From NCBI GenBank assembly GCA_039707465.1, contig CM077643.1:45946605-46010604 (forward strand): 64,000 nt of DNA. Reading direction: 5' to 3'. The notes under the pieces are model-generated. The model was not told where the DNA came from and made no database searches. It saw only the letters and a program-made list of their open reading frames with translations. Shown here one piece after another: positions 18,926-29,760 of the stretch. The stretch is from Rhabdophis nuchalis (lineage: Eukaryota; Chordata; Lepidosauria; Squamata; Natricidae). Position 1 is the stretch's first letter. Each line of letters starts with the position of its first letter. The position numbers and the translations under genes were made by a program.

Positions 18926-19234
18926 CAGGGGTGTCAAACTTGATTTCATTGAGGGCCACATCAGAGTTGTGTTTCACCTTGGGGGGCATGGCCAGCTCGA
19001 TATCCCTCGTGTCAGGGGTGCCTACAATGGCCCAGTGCTCTCCCAGTGAAAATAGGCTCCTGAGCTCTGTTTTGGGCCTCCTGCAACCCCCCTGCCAGTG
19101 AAAACAGAGCTCCGTTTTTCCTGGCAGAGGCACCATGGGCTGGTCCTTCGCTGTTTCCAGGGTGGTCCCGCGGGCCAGATCTAAGAACCCTGCAGGCCAG
19201 ATCTGGCCCCTGGCCCTTGAGTTTGACAACCCTG
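18926..19234. mobile_element. hAT non-autonomous element, 8-bp TSD
   Basis: A 309-bp element, CAGGGGTGTCAAACTTG to GAGTTTGACAACCCTG, with ATTTAGTG on each side (18918-18925, 19235-19242). The interior has paired CCAGTGAAAA/TTTTCACTGG-type boxes. No transposase. Confidence 0.92.
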
Positions 19235-19439
19235 ATTTAGTGCATAGCATCTTTATGAGGCATTGAGGGTATGTCCTAAGGTAGAGAAAAATTCATTCAA
19301 TGCACCCTCATCGTCCAATGCTTGCAATTTCAGCCACTATTATTCATAATGACACTGTTACTGAACAAATGATCACAGGTGAGTACTGATTGTTCCACAG
19401 AACAGAGGAAAAAAGAATGTATATTTCAGTTTGTGTGGT

Positions 19440-19814
19440 GCTTAGATCTGACTCGCAGGACCACCCTGGAACAGCAAAGGATTGTCCTGCGTTGCCTCTA
19501 CCGTGTGCAATCCCCTGTTTTGGGCTGTGATGGCCTCCTGAAACCCTCTGCCAGTGAAAACAGAGCTCAGTGGGGCTGCGCACGGTCCTCTGAAACTCCG
19601 TTTTCGCTGGCAAAGGTTTGCAGGAGGCAATCGTGGCCCAAATCAGAGCTCAGGAGCCCTTTTTTTGCTGGCAGAGCATTCGGGCCACCACAGGCGCCCC
19701 TGACACAAGTGATGTAAAGATGGCCATGCCCACCATGGCTATGCCCACCCTGACCCCCCGAGGTCAAACAAAACCCTGATGCGGCCCTTAATGAAATGGA
19801 GTTTAACACCCCTG
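19440..19814 (+). mobile_element. hAT element of the same family, 5' truncated
   Basis: The interior matches 18926 and 37358 (CCACCCTGGAACAGCAAAGG, GCCAGTGAAAACAGAGCTC) and the right end GGAGTTTAACACCCCTGG is clear. The left terminal repeat is missing. Confidence 0.75.
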
Positions 19815-19947
19815 GCATATAGTATAAAGGTGAGTAGATATACGTAGGTTTTCTGGGGTATATTTGTATCTTTCCTATAAGTCCACTCGAATCCAGTACA
19901 AAAGTCCAAGGCTTATTTACCATAGTGTGCCAGGCTATGAGGTAGTT

Positions 19948-20057
19948 CAGGGTGTCAAACTGGTGGCCCATGGACTGTAGGCCACGCCCACCCCAGCTCC
20001 ATGAAGGGAGAGAACGTCATGATCTGTCACACGGCAGCAACAAGTTTGATACCCATG
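19948..20057. mobile_element. Short hAT element
   Basis: 110 bp from CAGGGTGTCAAACTGG to CAAGTTTGATACCCATG. Flanks AGGTAGTT and ATGTAGTT agree at 7 of 8 positions. An internally deleted relative of the 18926 family. Confidence 0.78.
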
Positions 20058-20350
20058 ATGTAGTTCATTTAGCTTTGGTTTAATGTGTTGTTTAAGTACA
20101 GTCAGTTGTGGTTCATTCAATAAATCAAAGTTGAACAAACCCTAATTTATCCCAGGGTTAAATACACACAACAGAACAATCCACTCCTATCTTGGTTCAC
20201 TACAATCATGACATTTTGAATCACTGCTGCTACTATTAAAACATAGGAAAACACGTTTCCTTCTGATCTTCTGAAATTGCCCAATGAACAGTTGTCTCTT
20301 ATTTAACCATGATTAACCAAGTGCTAGTATTAATAAAAGATGATAGGTCA

Positions 20351-20352
<2 letters not shown>

Positions 20353-20400
<48 letters not shown>
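20353..20400. repeat. (AT)24 microsatellite
   Basis: Uninterrupted AT dinucleotides. Confidence 0.97.
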
Positions 20401-20402
<2 letters not shown>

Positions 20403-20486
20403 GAATATATTTATATATTATTATTCAAATAAGATATGCTTAGACTTCAACAGCTTCTGATCTTATAACCAGTGGGCCCATAAATA

Positions 20487-20725
20487 GAGAGCCATTTTGG
20501 TCTAGGGCTTAAGGCATCAGGCTAGAAAGCAGAAGATCTGAGTTCTAATCCTGCCTTAGCCATGAAAGACAATGGGGTGATTTGGGGCCAGTCATTCTCT
20601 CCCAGTCCACCTCACTTCACAGGATTGTTGTGGGGAAAATAGGAAGAGGAAGGGGTGTTGTATGCTGCCTTATTTGTAAAAATAGTACAAGTGGGATATA
20701 AAAATCAAATAAATAAAAATAAATT
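20487..20725 (+). mobile_element. tRNA-derived SINE
   Basis: The head GAGAGCCATTTTGGTCTAGG includes an RNA polymerase III A-box-like TGGTCTAGGGCTTAAGG (20498-20514) and a B-box-like GAGTTCTAATCC (20540-20551) at tRNA-like spacing. The body (GGCCAGTCATTCTCTCCCAG, CACAGGATTGTTGTGGGGAA) and an AAATAAATAAA tail follow. It matches the common squamate SINE plan; the second copy here is at 40972-41115 in reverse. Confidence 0.85.
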
Positions 20726-20890
20726 CATCCTTGAAGGTATATAGGAGAGACTATAAAGCTAACCAACAAAACGGACCCACCCTGCTTTTAGACAGTGATG
20801 AGCGTTAAACCTAGCATCTCTGTTTGCCTAGTCCCATCATACCCAAATTGACCTTCCCTGCCCAAGTCGAAGCCCCCATCCCATCTAGAT
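20726..20890. other. Spacer, nothing recognised
   Basis: Short spacer between SINE and hairpin element. Confidence 0.4.
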
Positions 20891-20991
20891 CAGGGATCTC
20901 TGGCAACTGTTGACTTTGAGATTTTGCTGGCTGAGGAATTCTGGGAGTTGAACTCCACAAGTCTTAAAGTTTCCAAGGTTGGAGAGCCCTG
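20891..20991. mobile_element. hAT hairpin MITE, near-perfect TSD
   Basis: 101 bp from CAGGGATCTCTGGCAAC to AAGGTTGGAGAGCCCTG, flanked by ATCTAGAT and ATCTAGAC (7 of 8). Confidence 0.88.
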
Positions 20992-21171
20992 ATCTAGACC
21001 ATAGAATAAAGGCCTCCCCCACCACTCCCTATACAGCCCCAGGACAATCCTTAACCCCGAGAATCCCCAAAGCTCCATCCTTCATCTGATCATTTCCCCT
21101 CCTTCACAAGAGGTTTCCCCAGCTCTGCTGCCCTATTGAAGGACCCATTTTGCCTAACAGTAGAGCTAAAG

Positions 21172-21200
21172 TCATTCATTCATTCATTCATTCATTCATT
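21172..21200. repeat. (ATTC)7 microsatellite
   Basis: Tetranucleotide run. Confidence 0.9.
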
Positions 21201-21364
21201 TGCTGCCCAAACTGACTAGCCAGATCCCTTGGGTTTACTGCCTTCTAGCCCTTCATTTCTATCAAATCTTTGCATTTGTTCAGAATCCCTCTTTCTTACA
21301 AAGCCAGCACCCATAGTCACAGTAGCATGATGTTGTGCTCCTTCTTCAGATCGAATCCACAACA

Positions 21365-21366
<2 letters not shown>

Positions 21367-21405
<39 letters not shown>
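21367..21405. repeat. (GT)19 microsatellite
   Basis: Dinucleotide run; the His/Thr-rich frames across it are artefacts. Confidence 0.95.
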
Positions 21406-21406
<1 letters not shown>

Positions 21407-21649
21407 TGATGGATAAGTACATTGTTGGTGATAAAACAACTTTCCTTTTCTCACCATCATGGCCACAAAATAAGCTGTAAAACAGGTTCTCCGCTGTGTT
21501 GAGTTACAGTCGTCATATATTTTTATCACTGGTGTTCTGACTGTTGATTCTTCTATTTCATTGCCTTTTGCTCCTTCTCAATTTCAGGACGTTGGAGAGC
21601 TGTCATATTAATGATCCAAGTCATCATTTCATTAAAAGTATTGATTGCA

Positions 21650-22015
21650 GGTAGTCCTTGATTTATAACCATTCATTTAGTAATTGTTCCAAGTTACAAC
21701 GGCACTAAAAATGACTTTTGACTGTTTTTCACACTTTTTTTTCACATGGCCATTGCAGCATCCTCGTATTCAGGTGATCAGAGTTTGACTGCTTGGCAAC
21801 TGACATGTACTTGTGACTCTTGCAGTGTCCTAGGGACATGTGATCACCTTTTGCGACTTTTCTGACAAGCAAAGTCAACGGGGAAGCCAGATTCACTTAA
21901 CAACTATGTTATTAACTTTACAGCTACAGTGATTCACTTAACAACTGTGGCAAGGAATGTGATATAATGGGATAAAACAACACAAATTCCACCATTCTTG
22001 CAAATGATATGAAAC
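21650..22015 (+). mobile_element. Tigger-like non-autonomous element
   Basis: It starts GCAGGTAGTCCTTGATTTAT, a clear form of the family terminus, and carries TTACAACGGCACTAAAAATG, CATGGCCATTGCAGCATCC, GCTTGGCAACTGACATG and TTCACTTAACAACTATG in the family order. The distal terminal repeat is missing. Confidence 0.75.
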
Positions 22016-22885
22016 TTTGTCCCATTGTTGCATTTGTTACCAACGGTTCCAGGGATGAAGCCACAAGTTGCCTCAGCTGACAGCATGCTGGTGATTTATG
22101 GTAACAGTTTTATATGTGCGTTATTTACAAATATGGAAGAAAAACATAGTGGAGGCAAATATATCCCAATAAATAGACACGTAAACAGCTGATACTATAT
22201 TCATTTCCCAAAGACAACAGCTGCATTCCAAGAATGCATCATCCAAGCAACAGCTGTTTCTGTGTCTCCCAGTTCAAACTGCTGGCAACTGCAAACTGTT
22301 TCTCTGACCCCTCCTTTCTGCGAAAGGGATGATTCTTCTTCTAACCACATTCCAAAAACTGGAGATCATTAGATACCAGGGGGAAAACCGCATTCGCTCT
22401 CATTGATGAAATAGAAGTCATGGGCTGGATTCACTCACATATTGCACTAAGCTCTATTTTTAAAAAAAAAAAAAATTGAATGAATCATAGTTTAGTGCAT
22501 TCATCATAAGACACTGAGCTGTAAATCAAAGCAATTGCATTATGACCTAGTGAAATGTATGAACTCAGTCACAGGCTTCGGCAAACCATCTGTTTAGTGA
22601 AGGAGGATCCTCCTCCAGCTAATGTTACTGTATTAGCATCCTTGATGCATTACGTAAACTAGAATTTTTAATGATTTTGATTTGCACTGAACACATATGC
22701 CTGCTGATGGGTGTTGCTTCTTTTTGGTTCCTCTTACTAACAGAGCCAACAATATATGCGTGCCCTCTAGAAACAAGGACTTCAAATTGTCATCACATGT
22801 GTGTTGGCATAGATTTGCCAAGCCCTAGCACAGCTTTTACAATCCTGATACTACTTTGATATAGTAATGGTTTAATTGTTTTAAT
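22016..22885. other. No recognisable feature
   Basis: No repeat or coding frame recognised. Confidence 0.45.
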
Positions 22886-23179
22886 AGAGGGTGTCCAACC
22901 ATGATAACTTTAAGACATGTGGACTTCAACTCCCAGAATTCCCCAGCCAGCATAGGGAATTGCTGGGAGTTGACTAGGGCAGGGATCTCCAACCTTTGCA
23001 ACTTTAAGTCTGAAGGACTTCAGCTCCCAGACTTCTCCAGCCAGCAAAGCTGGCTGGAGAATTCTGGAAGCTGAAGTCCTTCAGACTTAAAGTTGCAAAG
23101 GTTGGAGACCCCTGGACTAGGGAGTTCTGGGAGTTGAAGTCCTGAAGTCTTAAAATCACCAAAGTTGAACACCTCCCTG
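22886..23179. mobile_element. Older hairpin hAT element split by a younger one
   Basis: The outer arms (GGACTTCAACTCCCAGAATT on the left; GGGAGTTGAAGTCCTGAAG on the right) belong to one hairpin element of about 160 bp. It is cut at GACTAGGG by the element at 22980-23114. Confidence 0.8.
22980..23114. mobile_element. hAT hairpin MITE nested in another, perfect TSD
   Basis: A 135-bp palindrome, CAGGGATCTCCAACC to GGTTGGAGACCCCTG, with GACTAGGG at 22972-22979 and 23115-23122. Same subfamily as 12114 and 61868. Confidence 0.94.
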
Positions 23180-23543
23180 GTTTAGGGAGTGCAGAATATT
23201 CCCAGTCTGGAGGGAGGTCTACATTGATGGGCTTGCAGAGGTCGGAGAGCTGCTGCAGCAATGTACCATTCCTGTGGGTGGAGTTTGAGGTTTTGGGTTA
23301 TTCCTTTTTTTAATGATGAAGCCTTTTCAATTGTACTGTGAAAAGGAAAATTCAGTTGAACAGAATCAGGGTAATGTGCTGAGATCCACCACCACCAAAA
23401 AGAAAAAGAAAAGGAGAGACAGACAGACGGACAGATAGACATTAGGGATCATGGAATGCCTACTGAAAGTTTAGGTTGAACAGTTTTATATTCTTGTGGA
23501 TTCCTTAACTAGGGTCCAAGCTTGGAAGCTACATTAATCCGTA

Positions 23544-24065
23544 CAGTGGTGGGTTTCAAAAATTTTTTAGAACCTCTTCTATAGGTGTGGCCTGTTTTGT
23601 GGGAGTGGCTTGCCGGCCATGTGACCAGGTGGGAGTGGCTTGCCAGCCATGTGACTGGGTGGGAGTGGCTTGCCAGCCATGTGACCGGGTGGGAGTGGAT
23701 TGACAGTCATGTGACTGGGTGGGCGTGGCCAACTTGTAAATGTGATGAAACTCAATTAACAACGCTCTTGCTTAGCAACCAAAATGTTGGCTCAGAAACT
23801 CTGGCATTTGAAGCACGCAAGTCTTAAAGCTGTCAAGTGACAAGACCCTTGCACCCCTAACCCTTTAGAAAAAAACCCAGGGGTGTTCAAACTTGACAGC
23901 TTTAAGACTTGTGGACTTCAACTCCCAGAATTCCTCCTCTCGCTCTTCATCTTGATGATGGACGGACAGGTAGGGGGAGGGAGCTGGAACTGGTTCTAAA
24001 TGGCACTGTAGATTTGTGGAACCTCTTCTATAGAAGCGGTTAGAACTGGCAGGAACCCACCCTTG
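23544..24065. mobile_element. hAT element (CAGTGGTGGGTT family) with minisatellite
   Basis: CAGTGGTGGGTTTC on the left and AACCCACCCTTG on the right, flanked by AATCCGTA and CATCCGTA (7 of 8). It contains a 30-bp minisatellite, a mariner-like segment (CTCTTGCTTAGCAACCAAAA near 23765) and pieces of hairpin hAT arms (23800-23845 and 23878-23932). Same family as the inner element at 30581-31805. Confidence 0.82.
23595..23728 (+). repeat. 30-bp minisatellite, about 4.5 units
   Basis: Units built on GGGAGTGGCTTGCCAGCCAT then GTGAC(C/T)(A/G)GG are repeated in tandem with a few substitutions. The comparable interval in the 31.7-kb family member has only one unit, so the expansion is local. Confidence 0.9.
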
Positions 24066-24529
24066 CATCCGTAGTTGTAATGCTTTGTATTTCTATAGAA
24101 GAGTAACCGCTGTCAATTATTCGTATAAACCATGAATGCATGAGGTGTTTACAGTCACATTACCATCAGGATTATTTTCCTCCTAGCTATCTCATACAGC
24201 CTCTGAAACAAGAAGATCAATTAGACATTGACGTCAGTGTGATGTTCATACAATTTGCCTATGAAGGTGGTCATCACTGATTTTTTCAGGGAAATAATGC
24301 TGATTGACCCTGCTGTCCAATGTCCCATGCAGAGAAGGTCACCCGCTACAAGATCCTTTCCATTGGAGATGCTGAAGATTTAACCTGGAGATCTTTTTTT
24401 TGGGTAGGTCATAGGTTCTTAGGCTCAATTTTGTTGATCCAAACAGACTGTGCAAATATTATTGATTCACAGACTGAGTGATTAGATTTATTTAGTGCTC
24501 TGCCTCTTGGTTCAGGTTACAGCAGTTGT
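24066..24529. other. No recognisable feature
   Basis: Nothing supported. Confidence 0.4.
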
Positions 24530-24759
24530 AGCATTAGCGTTTAGGCTTATATACCGCCCCATAGCACTTTACAGGACTCTCTGGGAGGTTTATAATGTAG
24601 AAGTATTATTTGCACATTGGCCCCAACAATCTCATTTTACCGACTTTGGAAGAAGGATGGAAGGCTGAGTCAAGCTTGAATCCCGTTAGGATCAAACTCC
24701 AAGCTGTGGGCAGAGTTTGCCTGCAATACTGCACTTTAACCACTGTGTCACCAGGGCTC
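24530..24759 (-). mobile_element. tRNA-derived SINE (second type)
   Basis: Minus-strand head GAGCCCTGGTGACACAGTGG then TTAAAGTGCAGTATTGCAG is tRNA-like. A CAGCCTTCCATCCTTC block, a TGGGGCCAATGTGCAAAT block and the distal AGTGCTATGGGGCGGTATAT follow in the order seen in common squamate SINEs. Confidence 0.78.
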
Positions 24760-25511
24760 ATTCTTGGGAATAAAGGAAGCTATTTCATACCATGCCAGAA
24801 AATTATTATATTTAACAAAAGATCTCCACCCTTGAGAAGAGTTTTTCTTGGATCATAGATGTTACTATTCACTAAATTCCCCCATTAGATTCAGAATAGC
24901 AGCCTTGCTGTACTAACCAGGGGTTTCAGGAAGAAGTGCTTCCCAGCTATCCCTAAAGATGCCATTAGTAAAAACAGATCATGCACTAAATCTGTGGAAT
25001 GCATGTAAAAAAAGGGATTGATGTGACTTCACTGTCTGAAGAAAGAACAATATACAGACAACATACTAAATCGCTTCACTCATCATAAAATCTGCCCTAT
25101 TGTAAAAGACTTCAGTTATCTAGGAAAATGTCCGGTTACTTTGGAGGATTATGGAATAAAGTTGCCCTTGAGAATGTAGATATTGGCTCCAGTCCAGCAA
25201 AATTTCACTGTATAATTCTAAGATCTTTGCTGCATGGATATTTGTGTTTTAAAGCTATCACAGACTGTTTAATTAGTCTGCGTATAACTAATTCTAAGAA
25301 AAGTAGTGATTGCAGCAGCTTACACCTTCTGTAAAAAAAATAAGTAAACAATGCAGGACCAATTAATGTTGGCATTAGGAAAAATTGTGAATTATCATTT
25401 ATTCCATTTGGGAATAAATTGCTAACGGGTGGATGAAATCTTTATGAAAACCTAGACAAGAGAATATGTTCTCCCAGTTGGAAGCTTAATGCAATTTTGA
25501 ATAAATTAGAG
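24760..25511. other. No recognisable feature
   Basis: No supported gene or repeat. Confidence 0.45.
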
Positions 25512-25629
25512 CAGTGTTTCTCAACTTTAGCAACTTTAAGATGTGTGGACTCCCAAAATTCCCCAGTCAGTTTTGCTTCTGGAAGTTGAAATCTACACAT
25601 CTTTAAGTTGCCAAGGTTGAGAAACATTG
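25512..25629. mobile_element. hAT hairpin MITE (TTTCTCAAC subfamily), perfect TSD
   Basis: 118 bp from CAGTGTTTCTCAAC to GTTGAGAAACATTG with AATTAGAG on both sides (25504-25511, 25630-25637). Confidence 0.93.
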
Positions 25630-27834
25630 AATTAGAGCCTGACTCAGGGGTAAAGGAAATAATGTGTTCCTTGTACACAAAGAAGGGTATACACAACAAA
25701 AGTATCTCTACAAAATATGCAATTGTGAGTTTCTTGAAATTGTAATTCAGCTTCTTGCAGAACTTGGTGTGCACAGACCGTGCCTTTTGCAATGTAACTG
25801 TCAATTTTTGGAAGGTTCTGCAAAAGGAACTCAAACGTTCTAGTCAAGAAAGATAAATTACGATTAGTGCTTTAGAAATGAATGATCTGTAAGAAGGATG
25901 AGGCCATCATTATTGGCAAGTTATGACTTGGAGAAGATTAATGGAAGGAATAGATTCAATGTACTTAACTTATGGGGAAGAGAACTTGAGGAGCTAAGGG
26001 AAAACTGAAATGGAAAAAAAAATATCCCCCAAATCAAGTGGCTATTGGAATCAAGCTAGCATGATAGCCAGAGAAAGAAGAAAAATGAAAGCCTTGGGCA
26101 ACAAGGAGGATGGAGTGTCTGAACGCACATTTCAAATATCACACAAGAACAGACAAGGCAAGTTATTTTAATCAAGACTGTCAGCAGGTAGAAGCATATA
26201 ACAGAAAAAATACTCTTTGGAAAAACTGCAGGAAGATAAATATCCACAGTAAATATACCCAAGAGTAAATATGGAAGCAATCTTATAAAGGCAAATGAGT
26301 TTAAAGTAAGATGGAAGGCTCTTCCAAAATCCTTTACAGAGGGAGGACTGTTTTGTAAAGAGGAAAGTGAAATACAACAAGCAACAGATCAAATAGGATA
26401 GCACAAATGCAGATTAAAATTACAGAAGAAGAGACAGTTGAAGTGTTAACAGCTGTAAGTCAACAAATACAGAATATGATTGTGTGGCATAAAGACTGAG
26501 GGTATTTGTTGAGCATACTGTACATATAATAAGGAAAGCTGATGGAAGAGAATAGACTAATTACTGCGCCATCTATTCTAGCTAAGTTTTTTCTTAATAC
26601 CATAACAAAGAAAAGAAGAAACAAATGCTAGACAAATAGCTACAGGTTTCAGAAAAGCCACAGATCAAAAAAATAATGAGGTTAATGATAAAAGCAAGAC
26701 AATATAAGATGTACTTTTGTTTTACTTATATCATAGGACTTCAACCCTATACCTCATTCCAGAATGTGGGATCAAAGAGATTACTGGAATGGAAGAGCTA
26801 TAAACTATTAAGATTGTGATGGCCAGCTCAGCATGTAAATACTGTCAATAGAAGTTGAACCTGTCTTGATAGCACCAAGCCAATTCATACCACAAAATAC
26901 ACTTGTACATTTTTGCTCTAATAATGTACTTTTTTTCCCCAAAATGCATAAATCAGCAGCAATGGTATTATGAAGATCATTTGTGCTAGAATAACATTCT
27001 GCAATTTGTTATCCTCTTCAACTCTATAGCCCTTGATGATCATTGATGTTTAATCCCGGAGTTGACTTTTAATCCTGCATACCTGAAGGCTTTTAGATAG
27101 CAAAAAACTGCATTAGACTGCATGTTCCATTTACAGTACCTTAAGAATGGCATGACCCTTTTCTAGAAGAGGCTAATACAATTTGGGGCTTTCCCTAGTC
27201 TTCTTGTATCTTCCATATTGCCTTTCCTTTTCCCAGTGATAACAACGACAATCATATGACTATTTGGGGCAGGCAGAAGGGGAATTGAGGAAAAGGTCTC
27301 TTGCTTACATGACAAGGCTCTGGTGTGTATCACAAATAGATCTATTTATGTCTACAAACAATAGGTTAAGACATGGAGGAAAAAGAAATACCTACCAGAG
27401 GCTGATTGGAACCTTTCCAAAAGAATGTATGCATTCTTCCATTTTCCTCTCTTGGCAGTAGGTAGGACAAGAAGAGAAACTATAAAAAGTCACTCAGAAA
27501 GGAAGGTCCAGCATAGAAGAAATTTGCAGCAATTTCAATTTTTTCATAAAATTTTGAAAACAAACAAAAATTTCATTATCTCCATATACCTTAACTTGAT
27601 TGAAATGTGAAAACGCAAGTAAGCATTGACCGGAAATTCTTTTTGTTGGTATACATCTAAACATTTTAGACCTAACAGTTTAATAACCACTAGGTAAAAT
27701 AAGCTTATAAAGGTAGATATGATTCTTTCTCAAGCTTCCTATTCATTGACTTTAGCCATTGACAGTGATTTTGTACAGTCTTGCTTTTTTGTTGCCCTGT
27801 TTTGCAACAACTAGGTGGTTACTATTAGCCCACA
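25630..27834. other. Long stretch without recognised feature
   Basis: A/T-rich, no repeat families recognised, only short frames without motifs. A candidate for single-copy or very old DNA. Confidence 0.5.
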
Positions 27835-28142
27835 TTAAACAGATTAACAGAGTTGGAAGGGACCTTGTACTGTAGGTCATCTAGTACAACTCCCCCACCC
27901 AAGCAGGAGACTCTATACCAATGTTTCTCAACCTTGTCAACTTGAAGATGTCTGGACTCCAACTCCCAGAATTCCCCAGCCAGCTGGCTTGGGAATTCTG
28001 GGAGTTGAAGTCCAGATATCTTCAAGTTGACAAGGTTGAGAAACACTGCTCTACACCATTTCTGACAAATGGCAGTCCAATCTCTTCTTAAAAGCCTCCA
28101 GTGATGAAGCTCCCATAACTTCCAAAGGCAAATTGTTCCAAA
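27835..28142 (-). mobile_element. CR1 3' end split by a hairpin element
   Basis: AACAGAGTTGGAAGGGACCT is the reversed CR1 3' end. ACCATTTCTGACAAATGGCA, after the hairpin, encodes the end of CR1 ORF2 in reverse. An older copy than those at 36 and 63 kb. Confidence 0.85.
27919..28048. mobile_element. hAT hairpin MITE inside CR1
   Basis: 130 bp from CAATGTTTCTCAACC to GGTTGAGAAACACTG, flanked by CTCTATAC and CTCTACAC (7 of 8). The duplicated bases are CR1 sequence. Confidence 0.92.
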
Positions 28143-28170
28143 AGAATAACAAATATTCCAATATATTCCA

Positions 28171-28725
28171 CGGAACACCTCTCCTGCGCGAGCTGCACTG
28201 GCTGCCTGTGGCCTTTCGAGTGCGCTTCAAGGTGCTGATGACCATCTTTAAATCGCTCCATGGCTCGGGGCCTAGCTATATACGAGACCGCCTCCTGCCC
28301 CATACATCCCTTCGTCCGATCCGCTCCCACAGAGAGGATCTTCTTCGGGTGCCGTCGACGGGGCAATGCCGGTTGGCTACACCCAGGGGAAGGGCCTTCT
28401 CTGTGGCGGGCCCGGCCCTCTAGAACGACCTACCCCCCGACCTCCGTACTATCTCGGACCTCCGCCTCTTCCGCCAACGTCTTAAGACGTATTTATTCCA
28501 ACAAGCCGGCCTAGGATAGCCCCCATTTCTGACTTTTTAAGAAAATAATTTATAATTGGCAAGGGTTTTAATATTGGGTTTTAGCACAGGTTTATTAATT
28601 TAATACATTTTAATAGATATTTATTGTATTTTGTGTTTTTAAATAATGCCTGTGCGCCGCCCTGGGTCCTAACAAGGAGAAGGGCGGGGTATAAATTTAA
28701 TAAAATAAAATAAATAAATAAAATA
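28171..28725 (+). mobile_element. L2 LINE 3' fragment
   Basis: It starts in the codons for LRELHWLPVAFRVRFKVL and runs through HTSLRPIRSHREDLLRVPST, ATPRGRAFSVAGPAL, a stop (TAG at the W of LWND) and the 3' UTR (CGCCGCCCTGGGTCCTAACA) to an AATAAAATAAA tail. It lies directly after the CR1 fragment. Confidence 0.88.
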
Positions 28726-28739
28726 AATATTCAAGTTTC

Positions 28740-29135
28740 CTCATGTAAAGCAGATCACTGTATCAGAGTCTTGCTATCCCATGCTTTTGATATGGGAAGG
28801 AATGGTTTGAATCTCCCTCTGAGATGTCAGTCACTTCCTCGGTAGCTGCCAACACCCTATGGAACAAGCTGCATTCTACTCACCCTGTCAACCTGATCCT
28901 TTTTCTGTGTTATGGTGATTTTCTGCCATGATTTTGGAGCACTCTTAAATATGATGGCTGGTGTGTATTTACTCATTGCTGTGATTTTAAGTGTGATTGT
29001 TTAATGCTAGATTAGTGTCTGTTTAATCCTAAATTAGTGCCTTCTGTAAATTTTTATTTTTAATTTCATTTATTGTAAAATAAATGCCAAAGTCTAAGAT
29101 TGGGCAGCATATAAATCTTATGAAATAAATAGATG
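28740..29135 (+). mobile_element. Old LINE 3' end (L2-like)
   Basis: CACCCTATGGAACAAGCTGC encodes an NTLWNKL-like segment, and GGGCAGCATATAAATCTTAT then GAAATAAATAGATGA is an L2-type 3' end. Heavily diverged. Confidence 0.5.
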
Positions 29136-29163
29136 AGAAAGAAGACACACACACCCCAATCCA

Positions 29164-29760
29164 GGGGTCCCTAATCCTTGTGCCACAGCCAACCATCAGG
29201 CTGTGACCTATTTGGAACTGGGCCACACAAGCAGCAGGCTGGTGCGTGTACACACATGTGCACAGCTCAACTTCCACAAGTTGAGCTGCATATGCATGCA
29301 TGCACATGCAGCTTCACATGCACGAGTGGCAGGCTGGCATACACATGCAGGCATGTGCAACTCGACTTGCGGAAGTTGCCAGCCTGCCACTTGCATGGCC
29401 TGGTTCCCCTCTCCCCCCTCCAGCTGGGCTGTCACTGCCCCTAGTGGTGGGTTCCGGATCCTGTTCCAACTGGGATGGTTGAAACGAGCCCAACATTGCC
29501 CACATGGAAACGCGCAGCGCACACATGCGTTGTAGCTGCCAGCAACGCTTCCGCAAGCCTCTGCAGTGCTCCATGCGCGGAAGCACTGAAAGCTTTAAAA
29601 CACCGGTAAGGAGTTTGGGCAGGCAGGTGGGCCCTCCGGAGCACCATGCCGGAACGGTGCCCAATGCTCCAGGCAGGCTCCGGTATGCCCATACTGGGGC
29701 GTACCGCTCACAACCCACCACTGACCGCCCCCTAGAGTCGGGAACAACTAGCATATATGT
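29164..29760. mobile_element. hAT-like element (outer) split by another
   Basis: It starts CAGGGGTCCCTAATCCTTG, a Charlie-like terminus, and runs through a CA/TG-rich interior. The inner element at 29442-29723 interrupts it. Its 3' end is not certain (about 29735-29760). Confidence 0.55.
29442..29723. mobile_element. hAT element (CAGTGGTGGGTTC family), nested
   Basis: TAGTGGTGGGTTCCGG to CAACCCACCACTG, 282 bp, flanked by ACTGCCCC and ACCGCCCC (7 of 8). The interior is shared with 44362-44699 (GGGCAGGCAGGTGGGCCCTC, CTCCAGGCAGGCTCCGGTA). Confidence 0.87.

Noticed and set aside
18926..19234. CpG island or promoter
   Set aside because: The GC-rich segment is fully explained by a hAT element with a perfect 8-bp TSD.
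20487..20725. tRNA gene
   Set aside because: A- and B-box-like words are present, but the sequence does not fold as a tRNA and continues into a SINE body with an A-rich tail.
23595..23728. CRISPR-like array
   Set aside because: The units are directly adjacent without spacers, in a eukaryotic hAT element.
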